64,000 bases of DNA from an uncultured Bacteroides sp. (lineage in GTDB: Bacteria > Bacteroidota > Bacteroidia > Bacteroidales > Bacteroidaceae), in contig CANPJW010000008.1 in NCBI GenBank assembly GCA_947574505.1, forward strand, positions 1 to 64,000, in the 5' to 3' direction. This document shows, piece by piece, positions 1-8,083 of the stretch. The number at the start of each line of letters is the position of its first letter. The first letter of the stretch is position 1. Both the position numbers and the translations under genes were made by a program. The notes beneath the pieces were generated by a model. The model made no database searches. It was not told the DNA's origin and saw only the letters and a list, made by a program, of their open reading frames with translations.

Positions 1-251
1 CAAAAATATAAGAATGAAAAAAGGGCGACAAGATAGAATCGCGGAGACGCTTACGCTGTCATGAAGAATAGATGAAGGATATCTATAGCGATCCTTCATT
101 GCAACTTATTTATATTCAGCAAGTAATGCGCTGATGAAGGATTTGAAGGAAATAATTCCTTCATTGTATCTTGACGTGTGGTTGAGATGGGTGCTAAAAC
201 TATCTGTCGGATAAATAGATCAATGTACTAGAATTGACAATTTCCTGATCA
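1..251. other. Gene-free left edge with two short hairpins
   Basis: I see no credible gene here. Two related inverted repeats lie in it: ATGAAGGAT at 72-80 pairs with its complement at 91-99, and ATGAAGGA at 134-141 pairs with its complement at 157-164. Both carry the same arm, so they look like copies of one small palindrome and could end transcription of the leftward barrel remnant. A 22-bp string at 34-55 recurs as a direct repeat at 1747-1768 with two mismatches. Confidence 0.5.
34..55 (+). repeat. 22-bp direct repeat, left copy
   Basis: This copy matches 20 of 22 bases with 1747-1768, in the same orientation. The pair brackets the broken outer-membrane gene fragments. The right copy sits in front of the tail of an Rpn-type nuclease remnant, so the left copy may be a scrap of the same gene family left by recombination. 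Confidence 0.5.
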
Positions 252-1243
252 CTATTTGCGCAAATAACTATCGCTTGTTGTCTGTATGCTTTTCGCACGT
301 TTTACTTTTACTTTCTTGCCAAAGTCAAACTTATATATAAGGTTTAAGCACGCTCCTTGATAAGGGGGTTTATTATTTTCTTCTATTCTGCTTAGATTGT
401 TATTGGTAATTGTGGTCAGATTTCTTCTTTTATTCAAAATAGCGTAAACTGATAAATTTATGCAGAACTTTTGATCCAGGAAATATTTGTAAAGGCCGGC
501 ATTCATATTGTATACACTGTGATATATTGTTTCGCTTCTACGTGTTCTTCTTTCTGCCATCCTTCTCCACTCTGATATGCGTAATACATTTGGTTGTTGG
601 TATGGTTATTATAATAGTCGCCACCCCATTTCAACCTGGAATGTTTGTTGAGCAAGAAGATATAATTTATTTCTGCTTTCCATAAATCAGAAACAGTTCC
701 GGTGTTGCTACATTTATTATCCTCTTCGTTTTTCTCCGGATACTGATAAAGATAATGGTGATTCAGTTCTTTCGTTTCATCACTTCTCAAATAATCAAGA
801 ACTGTTTGCAAAGTATTCTTTCCGTTTTTTGATTTCCAATTATAGTTCAAACTAGCCTGATATATTTTGTCATCCCCTTTCCCTTTACTATGGTAGGAAG
901 AGGTATATTCCTTTTCTGTTTCTTGTGTTTCGGAAAAAGAAGAAGATTTTAGTGTGCTTCCAGCCTGTTTTACCATACAGTTAAGTCCGATGCTTTGCAG
1001 GGTAGTTATATCATATAACATGCTGAATGTTTCATTGATTCTTCTTATATTTTTACGGTCTATATTTTGATTTACAATATGGATATTCTGGTGGCTGTTA
1101 TGGGTTATATTTTCCGTGATGTAAGGATCTCCTGCATTAGAAAGGACCAGATTGTTGTAAAAGTTCCATTTCCCAAGCCGAAGGCTTAATGGAAGGCCCA
1201 AACGTTCCCAATGACTATTTCTTTTTCTCATCTCTCCTAGCAA
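252..1243 (-). pseudogene. Outer-membrane beta-barrel protein, fragment with frameshift
   Basis: Reading leftward, two overlapping frames (1243 to 503, then 560 to 252) encode alternating aromatic and polar strands typical of TonB-receptor-like barrels (OMP_b-brl_3 type). The first frame dies at 503 in a region where the second already encodes a similar barrel (MNAGLYKYF and on), so a frameshift between about 503 and 560 splits one gene. The N-terminal signal peptide and plug are missing. The reading frame stays open upstream of 1243 into the opposite-strand fragment at 1257. The product is unlikely to be functional. Family assignment is by barrel-like composition, so medium confidence. Confidence 0.55.
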
Positions 1244-1256
1244 AGAGGGTGAACCA

Positions 1257-1700
1257 TTGCCTCCGCCATCTGCATTTGGTGGAAATATAGGGTATGATAC
1301 TCATTTCTATACTCATCAGCATGGAAAGGGCTCTCTTTATGTTAATCTTAATACGTATGGACATTATAAAAGATTGTCATGGAATCTTTATGGGAATTAT
1401 CGGCCTTTCAGCTATGGTGTGAATAACAAACGGAAACATTATGGGTCTGAATCGGAACTGACGGTAACTTGGCGTGTGAACAAACATTTGGGAATTACTG
1501 GAAATATGAGGTATTTGTTGGGCACTTTGGGGTATGATTCCACTACGCACGAAGGAACTTATTACAATTTCTCATCCGGCAGGATGAAGGACCGAAGTTT
1601 CTGCTTTTCATTAGGATTCAATTATTATATGCAAGGAAAGAATTTCAAATATAGGAATAAGAAGAGTTTGCAGAGTACGGAGCAGGGGATAAAGTTGTGA
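1257..1700 (+). pseudogene. Outer-membrane beta-barrel protein, C-terminal fragment
   Basis: About 147 residues of amphipathic beta-strand sequence rich in Tyr, Gly and Asn. It ends with a strand (FCFSLGFNYYM) and a short basic tail, as in the C-terminus of OMP_b-brl_3 or TonB-receptor-like proteins. The only start is a TTG, and there is no signal peptide or plug, so it is a severed C-terminal piece. It lies head to head with the leftward barrel fragment, 13 bp away, which implies an inversion or deletion joined two barrel genes here. Confidence 0.5.
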
Positions 1701-1746
1701 AATAATTTTTGTTTGATATGTTGCAGGCACGGGATGCGTATGATAT

Positions 1747-1863
1747 TAGAATCGCGGAAACGTTTACGAAGAGCGCATGAGGAATGCGCGAAACTTGAGA
1801 GTGTCATCTGATGTCATAGTACAGGCTACAGGGCTTCCTGAAGAAGAAATAAAAACCCTTTAA
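1747..1863 (+). pseudogene. Rpn-type nuclease, C-terminal remnant
   Basis: The frame ending TAA at 1861-1863 reads ...SSDVIVQATGLPEEEIKTL. This is the small helical tail (xxQxTGLxxEEIxxL) that closes Rpn family recombination-promoting nucleases (PD-(D/E)XK, formerly called transposases) in Bacteroidales. Stops lie just upstream and nothing of the catalytic domain remains. A better preserved dead copy of the same family lies at 20563-20988. The start coordinate is the direct repeat and is arbitrary. Confidence 0.5.
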
Positions 1864-1881
1864 TTGGATTGCAAAGGGTTT
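1853..1881 (-). terminator. Terminator of the DUF4491 gene
   Basis: Arms AAACCCTTT (1853-1861) and AAAGGGTTT (1873-1881) form a 9-bp stem with an 11-nt loop. Read on the minus strand it is followed by a T-rich run and lies 19 bp past the stop of the leftward gene. Confidence 0.6.
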
Positions 1882-1899
1882 GGCCGGAAAGAATAGTTT

Positions 1900-2214
1900 C
1901 TATTCGTATTCGTGTTTCCGTTTCGGATTCATCGGAAACCAGCCTTTCAGCACGCGTTCGCGTTGCTCGAATATCTCCTTGATAGTCCAGAAAGAAGAGA
2001 AGGAGAAGACACCCAATAAAGAGGAAATCAGGATGTCACTGATAAGCACAGTCCCTATAATGCCTGCTATGCCCAGTACCAAAAATATCCACCAGCACCG
2101 TGTACCCCAATAATATTCGGCCTTGACCACGATGGGGTGGAAAAGACCGATTATTAAAAAGGTACAAATGCCGATGGCAATACCGCCTAAATGGTATTCA
2201 TTCAGCCATTCCAT
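1900..2214 (-). CDS. DUF4491 family small membrane protein
   Basis: A 104-residue inner-membrane protein of unknown function. Three hydrophobic stretches are visible: residues about 8-30, 41-61 and 63-80. They are followed by a charged cytoplasmic tail with FEQRERVLKGWFP. The signature strings GLFHPIVVKAEYYWG and GWFPMNP match what I recall of DUF4491, a short Bacteroidales family. It starts 6 bp beyond the stop of the Lrp-type regulator on the same strand, so the two are probably cotranscribed. Nothing in the sequence says what it does. Confidence 0.75.
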   Translation of the reverse strand: MEWLNEYHLGGIAIGICTFLIIGLFHPIVVKAEYYWGTRCWWIFLVLGIAGIIGTVLISDILISSLLGVFSFSSFWTIKEIFEQRERVLKGWFPMNPKRKHEYE

Positions 2215-2220
2215 TCTTTC

Positions 2221-2679
2221 TTAGCTTTGAATGGGTATTTCTTTTTTGATGCTCTGCTCCAGAGAGATCAGGGTCTCGGTAGCCGTAACGCCGGGAATTT
2301 CCTGAATCTTTGAGTTCAGCAAGTCCATCAAATGCTCGTTATCGCGTGAATAAAGTTTGGTCAGCATGGTATAGGGACCTGTAGTGAAGTGGCACTCCAC
2401 AATTTCGGGAATCTTCTTCAGTTCTGCCACTACGTTTTTGTACATGGAACCTTTTTCCAGCTTGATTCCTACGTATGTACAGGTTCTATACCCTAAACTC
2501 TTAGGGTTCACATGATATCCTGAACCGATAATAACTCCCAAATCAATTAATCTTTGCACACGCTGGTGAATGGCTGCGCGTGAAACTCCACATTCTGCTG
2601 CGACATCTTTAAACGGGATGCGGGCATTTTGGGATATAATTTCTAGAATTTGTCTGTCGAGACTATCAATTTTCTCCAT
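2221..2679 (-). CDS. Lrp/AsnC family transcriptional regulator
   Basis: A 152-residue DNA-binding regulator of the feast/famine class. The N-terminal winged helix (about 1-60) has the family opening DSLDRQILEIISQNARIPFKDVA and a recognition helix around SRAAIHQRVQRL. Residues about 65-150 are the RAM/AsnC ligand-binding domain, with GPYTMLTKLY and DLLNSKIQEIPGV. Such proteins form octamers and sense amino acids; the ligand here is unknown. A good -7 box (2713-2720) lies 34 bp upstream of the ATG. The downstream DUF4491 gene is probably in the same transcript. Confidence 0.88.
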   Translation of the reverse strand: MEKIDSLDRQILEIISQNARIPFKDVAAECGVSRAAIHQRVQRLIDLGVIIGSGYHVNPKSLGYRTCTYVGIKLEKGSMYKNVVAELKKIPEIVECHFTTGPYTMLTKLYSRDNEHLMDLLNSKIQEIPGVTATETLISLEQSIKKEIPIQS

Positions 2680-2712
2680 AATATACCGATTTTAATGTTA
2701 TCAATCTGTAAG

Positions 2713-2720
2713 CAAATATA
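2713..2720 (-). promoter_or_regulatory. Promoter -7 box of the Lrp-type gene
   Basis: TATATTTG on the minus strand fits the Bacteroides -7 consensus TAnnTTTG. It is 34 bp before the ATG at 2679. Confidence 0.6.
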
Positions 2721-2795
2721 GGAATACTTTTTAATTTATCTACTATTTTGCAAGAAAAAACAGGATTTCTTTGAAAAAAAGTGCAATAAGAGGAG

Positions 2796-3200
2796 CTAAT
2801 CACCTATTTTCTTCTCTATTTCGCCGATTTTCCCTCTTCTTTCAAATGAGAAGGTATCGCTATGTGTATCTAAATAGTTCAACAGGAATAGCGATTTTCT
2901 TAACAAATATTTTTGTTCTTCGGACTCTTTCAACAAAGCATCCTGATAGAGCAGTTCGGATAACATGTCGATGCGCGTGAGCAATTCCTCGCCACCATAG
3001 TTCTGTCCCATCTCGTTCAGTATATATTCCGCATCTTGATCATAATAGAAGGTGGAAGGATGATTGAAGTAGGCACGATAAATGCTTTGAAGTTGCAATT
3101 GCAGCTCGGGACCGTCCTTTTTATCTCTTTCTTCTACCAACTTTTCCAATGCTTCGAAAAATTGTTGAAGCAACCGCATAATGTAATCTCTTTGCAGCAT
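2796..3200 (-). CDS. Hypothetical all-helical protein, 134 aa
   Basis: A predicted soluble, largely helical protein without signal peptide or membrane segment. It opens with QRDYIMRLLQQFFEALEKL, which reminds me of DUF6483 proteins, but I am not sure of that family call. The middle has paired aromatic residues (AYFNHPSTFYYDQDAEYI). It begins one base after the stop of the CNNM/CBS transporter gene on the same strand, so the two form a tight operon. A role linked to that transporter is possible but only inferred from position. Confidence 0.75.
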   Translation of the reverse strand: MLQRDYIMRLLQQFFEALEKLVEERDKKDGPELQLQLQSIYRAYFNHPSTFYYDQDAEYILNEMGQNYGGEELLTRIDMLSELLYQDALLKESEEQKYLLRKSLFLLNYLDTHSDTFSFERRGKIGEIEKKIGD

Positions 3201-3201
3201 G

Positions 3202-4488
3202 TTAATTGTCCTCTTCGTTTTTATGGGTTAGTGTTACTAATACTTTATCTATCCGGGCTCCGTCCATGTCGACTATTTCCAGTGTGAAGTCATTCCATTC
3301 CATGGATTCACCGGTCTTGGGAATGTGGCCTAGTTGTTGCAGGATGAGGCCGCTCAACGTGTTGTAATTATAATCGGGGTATAAATCCTCCATTTCGAAA
3401 TGACTCAGAAAGTCATAGAAAGAACATTGGCCGTCTATCAACCAGCTTCCGTCCTTGCGGGGAACGATATCGGGGTCTTCCGAGTCACTGGGCAAGGTGC
3501 CTACCAGGGCTTCCAGAATGTCCTTCATGGTGATGATGCCTTGCAGACTGCCGAATTCATCACAGATTAATCCGTATTTGATGTTGTGCTGGCGTATTTG
3601 TTCCAATACTTTATATACATCCATGTTTTCGTGGAAGTATTGTGCCGGACGGATCACATCACGCAGATTGAATTCGCAACTGTTCAGCTTCCCGAAGAGG
3701 TCTTTCAGGTAAACTACTCCGATGATGTTGTCCAGGGTGTTTCCTTGAGTTACAGGGTAAACTTGGTACAGGTGTTGGCATACGATGTCATACAGCTGCT
3801 TGTTGTTCATGTCTATGTCAATGGATACGATGTCGCTGCGATAGGTCATGATGGTGTTGATACTGCGGTCGCCAAGAGAGAAGACGCGGTCCACAATATC
3901 CTGTTCCACTTCCTGCACTTCACCGTTCTCGGTTCCTTCGTCTATCATGGATTTGATTTCCTCTTCAGTCACTTTTTCTTCCGCTGTGTTGATATGCAGC
4001 AGGTTGAAGATAAGTGAAGTGCTTTTGGCAAGTATCCATACAAAAGGAGAGGCGATGACGGACAGCCAGTACATGGGACGTGCCAATAGCTTGGCAGCAC
4101 GGGTGGAGGCACTCATGCCAATGCGTTTGGGCACCAGCTCGCCAAAGATAATAGTGAGGTAAGTGACCAGGATGACAATCAGGGTTTGAGCCAATAAATA
4201 GGCATATGTGGCGGGTACGCCGGCGTCAGTCAGTATGTTCCCAAAATCGGTGGCCAGCACGTCGCCGGAGTAAATACCGGTCAATATACCAATCAGGGTG
4301 ATTCCGATTTGGATGGTGGATAAAAACTTGTCCGGGTCATTGGCAAGCTTTAAAGCGATACGCGCTGTAGAGCTTCCATGACGGATATCATTGGACAAAC
4401 TACTTTTACGCGCTGAGATCAGGGCGATTTCGGACATGGCGAATACCCCGTTTAATAAGATAAGTGCGATAATAATGGCAATTTCCAT
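3202..4488 (-). CDS. CNNM/CorC-HlyC family transporter (hemolysin family protein)
   Basis: An inner-membrane protein of 428 residues from the ATG at 4488. Order: DUF21/CNNM transmembrane domain with four hydrophobic segments (about 1-160), a tandem CBS pair (about 200-325) that in the family binds adenine nucleotides, and a C-terminal CorC_HlyC domain (about 340-425). The family is tied to Mg2+ or Co2+ efflux; hemolysin is a historical label. An upstream in-frame TTG at 4518 would add ten residues, but it falls on the -7 promoter box, so I prefer the ATG. The next gene follows after one base. Confidence 0.88.
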   Translation of the reverse strand: MEIAIIIALILLNGVFAMSEIALISARKSSLSNDIRHGSSTARIALKLANDPDKFLSTIQIGITLIGILTGIYSGDVLATDFGNILTDAGVPATYAYLLAQTLIVILVTYLTIIFGELVPKRIGMSASTRAAKLLARPMYWLSVIASPFVWILAKSTSLIFNLLHINTAEEKVTEEEIKSMIDEGTENGEVQEVEQDIVDRVFSLGDRSINTIMTYRSDIVSIDIDMNNKQLYDIVCQHLYQVYPVTQGNTLDNIIGVVYLKDLFGKLNSCEFNLRDVIRPAQYFHENMDVYKVLEQIRQHNIKYGLICDEFGSLQGIITMKDILEALVGTLPSDSEDPDIVPRKDGSWLIDGQCSFYDFLSHFEMEDLYPDYNYNTLSGLILQQLGHIPKTGESMEWNDFTLEIVDMDGARIDKVLVTLTHKNEEDN

Positions 4489-4515
4489 GTAAGAATTTAC
4501 GTTTTGTTTTGCTAA

Positions 4516-4523
4516 CAAATGTA
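4516..4523 (-). promoter_or_regulatory. Promoter -7 box of the CNNM/CBS gene
   Basis: TACATTTG on the minus strand matches TAnnTTTG. It places the transcript start about 20 nt before the ATG at 4488. Confidence 0.6.
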
Positions 4524-4586
4524 CTAAGAATTGTGTTTTCTCTTTCTTCTTTTAGATTTAATTAATGAATTATCTGTCATTTGCGC

Positions 4587-4594
4587 TATCTTTG
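4587..4594 (+). promoter_or_regulatory. Promoter -7 box of the Nudix gene
   Basis: TATCTTTG fits TAnnTTTG, 28 bp before the ATG at 4623. It probably drives the Nudix, TPR and barrel genes together, since these are closely spaced. Confidence 0.65.
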
Positions 4595-4622
4595 CGGTGT
4601 CTATACTTAGAAAGGAGTAATT

Positions 4623-5147
4623 ATGCATCCGTTGGAACTATTCAAATATTGTCCGAAGTGTGGTTCGCCGCACTTTGAAGTGAACAATGAGAAATCAAAG
4701 CGTTGTGCCGATTGTGGCTTTGTGTATTATTTTAATTCCAGTGCCGCTACTGTAGCTTTTATCTTGAATGATAAGAATGAGTTGTTGGTGTGCCGCAGGG
4801 GAAAAGAACCGGCGAAGGGAACATTGGACCTGTCCGGCGGGTTTATTGATATGCATGAGACCGGCGAGGAAGGTGTGGCACGCGAGGTGTTGGAAGAAAC
4901 CGGTTTGCAGGTGGAGGAGGCTGTTTATCAGTTCTCATTGCCCAACACTTATCTTTATTCAGGATTTCTGGTACATACATTGGATCTGTTCTTTCTTTGT
5001 AAAGTGAAAGATACCAGCCGGATAAAGGCGATGGATGATGTGGCGGAGTCTTTCTGGCTTCCCTTGAATGAAGTGAATCCCGAAGAATTCGGGCTGGATT
5101 CTGTGCGTGAAGGAGTCCGGCGTTTTTTGAAAGAACATAAACTTTAA
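4623..5147 (+). CDS. Nudix hydrolase with N-terminal zinc ribbon
   Basis: A 174-residue soluble enzyme. Cys10, Cys13, Cys28 and Cys31 form a zinc ribbon (CPKC...CADC) as in NADH pyrophosphatase-like proteins. Residues 73-95 are a complete Nudix box, with Glu79 and the REVLEETG core carrying the metal-binding glutamates. The family cleaves nucleoside diphosphates linked to another group; the substrate cannot be read here. The following TPR gene starts 9 bp downstream, suggesting one transcript, though a functional link is not obvious. Confidence 0.88.
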   Translation: MHPLELFKYCPKCGSPHFEVNNEKSKRCADCGFVYYFNSSAATVAFILNDKNELLVCRRGKEPAKGTLDLSGGFIDMHETGEEGVAREVLEETGLQVEEAVYQFSLPNTYLYSGFLVHTLDLFFLCKVKDTSRIKAMDDVAESFWLPLNEVNPEEFGLDSVREGVRRFLKEHKL

Positions 5148-5156
5148 TGATAAGAT

Positions 5157-8060
5157 ATGAAAAGAAAAACCTTATTGATGGCCGCATTGATGGGAGGCTG
5201 TTCCTTGCAGGGAATGGCGCAGCAGATCACTCCCAAGGATGTGGCAGGTGACAAGGAATATAACCGGGTATGCCGGGAATATGAGTTGAAAGGTGGGGAC
5301 AGCATGGAGCTGTTACAGGCTTATCTGGACAAATATCCTGATTCCCGCCATAAAAACAGGGTGCTGTCACTGATTGCCTCTGCTTATTTTATGGAGGGAA
5401 AATACAAGGAGGCCATTGCCCTGTTCCGGTCGTGTGATCTGGAGGCTTTGCCTGATAAGGAAAGAGATGATTGTGCCATGCGTCTGGCCACCTCTTATTT
5501 GAAAGAAGACAATCTGCGTGAAGCGGCTGTATGGTTTACCTTGCTGAAAGAGGTAAGCCCATTATATCAGGATGACGCTGTCTATAATCTGGCTTATATT
5601 GATTATGTGGAGAAACGCTATGACAAGGCGCTGAAAAGTTTCCAGTCTTTGCAGAATGATGCCGTATATGCAGCATTGGTTCCTTATTATATAGGAGAGA
5701 TTTATTTGGTGAAAGGAAATTATCAGCAGGCCCGTACTGTGGCAAAAGCGTATCTGGAGCAATATCCGGCTAAAAAGGATGTTCCTCAGATGGAACGGAT
5801 TTGGGGAGAGGCTTGTTTCGGATTGAATGATTACCAAGCGGCGATACCTCCTTTGGAAAGATACCGTGAAAGTGTTTCCCACCCGCAACGTAAGCCTTTG
5901 TATGAACTCGGTATGAGTTATTATTATACTGGTGTTTATTCCAAGGCTGCCGCTACTTTGGGGGAAATGGCTTCGGTACATGATGCCTTGTCACAGAATG
6001 CTTATCTACACATGGGGCTGGCTTATTTGAACTTGAAGGAGAGGAACAGGGCACGCATGGCATTCGAGCAGGCTGCCAATTTCAGTTTTGATCCGAAAGT
6101 AAAGGAACAGGCTCTTTATAATTATGCTTTGTGTATTCATGAAACCTCTTATTCTCCATTTGCCGAATCGGTAACCGTGTTTGAGCGTTTTCTGAATGAG
6201 TTCCCGAATTCACCTTATACGGAGCGTGTCAATGATTATTTGATAGAGGTGTATATGAATAACCGCAGTTATGAAGCTGCTTTAAAATCTATAGCAAAGA
6301 TTGAGCATCCGGGCACACGCATTATGGAGGCCAAGCAGAAGATTTTGTTCCGGCTGGGCACACAGGCATTTGCGAATGCCCGTTTCCAGGAGGCTCTGGA
6401 GTTCTTCAACCAATCGCTTGCTGTGGGGCAATACAATCAGGCGACAAAGGCGGACGCTTATTTCTGGAGGGGGGAATCCAATTATCGTCTGGACCGTTTT
6501 CCGCAGGCGGGTAACGATTACCGCTTGTATCTGGAATTTGCCACCAGCAAGAACGGACAGGAATATGGTTTGGCGCTCTATAACTTGGGATATACTTATT
6601 TCAAACAGAAAAATTATGGAAATGCGGGCACTTGGTTTACCCGTTTTGTGGACAGGGGAAGTATCAATGAACGCACCATGCAGGCAGATGCCTATAACCG
6701 CATAGGTGACTGCAACTTCTATGACCGCCGTTTTGAGCAGGCTCGTCAGGATTATGCCCGTGCGGTGGAGATTGATCCGTCACTGGGGGATTACTCTTTG
6801 TATCAGGAGGCGTTTGTGCGTGGTTTGCAACGTGATTACAATGGAAAAGTGCAGACGTTGAACCGCTTGATTTCGGATTATCCGGAATCACAATACATGG
6901 ATGATGCCCTTTACGAGCAGGGACGTGCTTTTGTGCAGATGGAGGATAATGCCAATGCCATTGCCCGTTTTAATATTCTGGTGAAGAAATTTCCGGAGAG
7001 CAATGTCGCACGGCGGGCGGCTAACGAGATCGGTTTGCTATACTATCAGGATGACAAGTATCCTGAAGCCATCCAGGCTTATAAGCAGGTCATAGCCGGT
7101 TATCCGGGCAGTGAGGAGGCGCGTTTGGCGCAGCGTGACTTGAAATCGATCTATATTGATTTGAATAAGGTGGATGAGTATGCCAATTTTGCTTCAACTA
7201 TCCCCGGCGGTGCCAACTTTGATGTGAATGAGCGTGACTCATTGACCTATGTGGCTGCCGAAAGGGTATATATGCGGGGTGAGGTCGCCGAGGCCCGCAA
7301 CAGCTTTACCCGTTATTTACAGACTTTCCCCGAAGGTGCTTTCAGTCTGAATGCCAACTATTATATCGGTTTGATAGACTATAATCAGAAAGCCTATGAA
7401 AGTGCAGCCCGGCATTTGGATAAAGTATTGGAATATCCCAACAACAAATATTCTGAAGATGCCATGTTGATGGGGGCCGAAATGGCTTATACGGCGAAGG
7501 ATTATGAAAAAGCCTTGCATATTTACAAGCAATTGAAAGATAAAGCCGCTTCTATGGAGCGTCGCCGGCTTGCAAAAACCGGAATGTTACGCAGTGCGCA
7601 TATGCTGGGAAATGAGGAAGAGATTATCTTTGCCGCAACAGATTTGCTGGCCGATACTAAACTGGCGCCGGAATTGTCTAACGAGGCACATTATTACCGT
7701 GCAAAAGCTTATTTGGATGCCGGCAAGACGGATGGAGCTATGGAAGATTTGAAGGTCTTGGCGAAAGACACCCGTAATGTATATGGAGCGGAGGCCAAAT
7801 ATAAAGTCGCCCAGATTTACTTTGACGGCGGACAAACGGATAAGGCGGAGCAGGAGGTGCTGAATTACATTGAGGTAAGTACACCGCATACCTATTGGCT
7901 GGCACGCAGCTTTGTGTTATTGGCTGATGTGTATATGAAGTTGGGGCGTAACTTGGATGCTAAACAATATTTGCTTTCATTGAAGCAGAACTATCAGGCC
8001 GATGATGATATTGCCGGAATGATTGAAAGCAGACTGGAGAAATTGAAAACAGAGAATTAA
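5157..8060 (+). CDS. Exported TPR repeat protein, 967 aa
   Basis: The N-terminus is a Sec signal peptide ending in GMAQQ (about residues 1-21), so the protein is exported, probably to the periplasm. The rest is a long array of tetratricopeptide repeats (ALYNLGYTYFKQKNYGNA, DAYNRIGDCNFYDRRFEQA and many others), a superhelical scaffold for protein contacts. No catalytic domain is visible. A barrel protein gene begins 23 bp later on the same strand. A secreted TPR protein paired with an outer-membrane barrel suggests an envelope complex; that is inference from operon structure. Confidence 0.85.
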   Translation: MKRKTLLMAALMGGCSLQGMAQQITPKDVAGDKEYNRVCREYELKGGDSMELLQAYLDKYPDSRHKNRVLSLIASAYFMEGKYKEAIALFRSCDLEALPDKERDDCAMRLATSYLKEDNLREAAVWFTLLKEVSPLYQDDAVYNLAYIDYVEKRYDKALKSFQSLQNDAVYAALVPYYIGEIYLVKGNYQQARTVAKAYLEQYPAKKDVPQMERIWGEACFGLNDYQAAIPPLERYRESVSHPQRKPLYELGMSYYYTGVYSKAAATLGEMASVHDALSQNAYLHMGLAYLNLKERNRARMAFEQAANFSFDPKVKEQALYNYALCIHETSYSPFAESVTVFERFLNEFPNSPYTERVNDYLIEVYMNNRSYEAALKSIAKIEHPGTRIMEAKQKILFRLGTQAFANARFQEALEFFNQSLAVGQYNQATKADAYFWRGESNYRLDRFPQAGNDYRLYLEFATSKNGQEYGLALYNLGYTYFKQKNYGNAGTWFTRFVDRGSINERTMQADAYNRIGDCNFYDRRFEQARQDYARAVEIDPSLGDYSLYQEAFVRGLQRDYNGKVQTLNRLISDYPESQYMDDALYEQGRAFVQMEDNANAIARFNILVKKFPESNVARRAANEIGLLYYQDDKYPEAIQAYKQVIAGYPGSEEARLAQRDLKSIYIDLNKVDEYANFASTIPGGANFDVNERDSLTYVAAERVYMRGEVAEARNSFTRYLQTFPEGAFSLNANYYIGLIDYNQKAYESAARHLDKVLEYPNNKYSEDAMLMGAEMAYTAKDYEKALHIYKQLKDKAASMERRRLAKTGMLRSAHMLGNEEEIIFAATDLLADTKLAPELSNEAHYYRAKAYLDAGKTDGAMEDLKVLAKDTRNVYGAEAKYKVAQIYFDGGQTDKAEQEVLNYIEVSTPHTYWLARSFVLLADVYMKLGRNLDAKQYLLSLKQNYQADDDIAGMIESRLEKLKTEN

Positions 8061-8083
8061 AAATTAAAAAATAAGTGCTGAAT

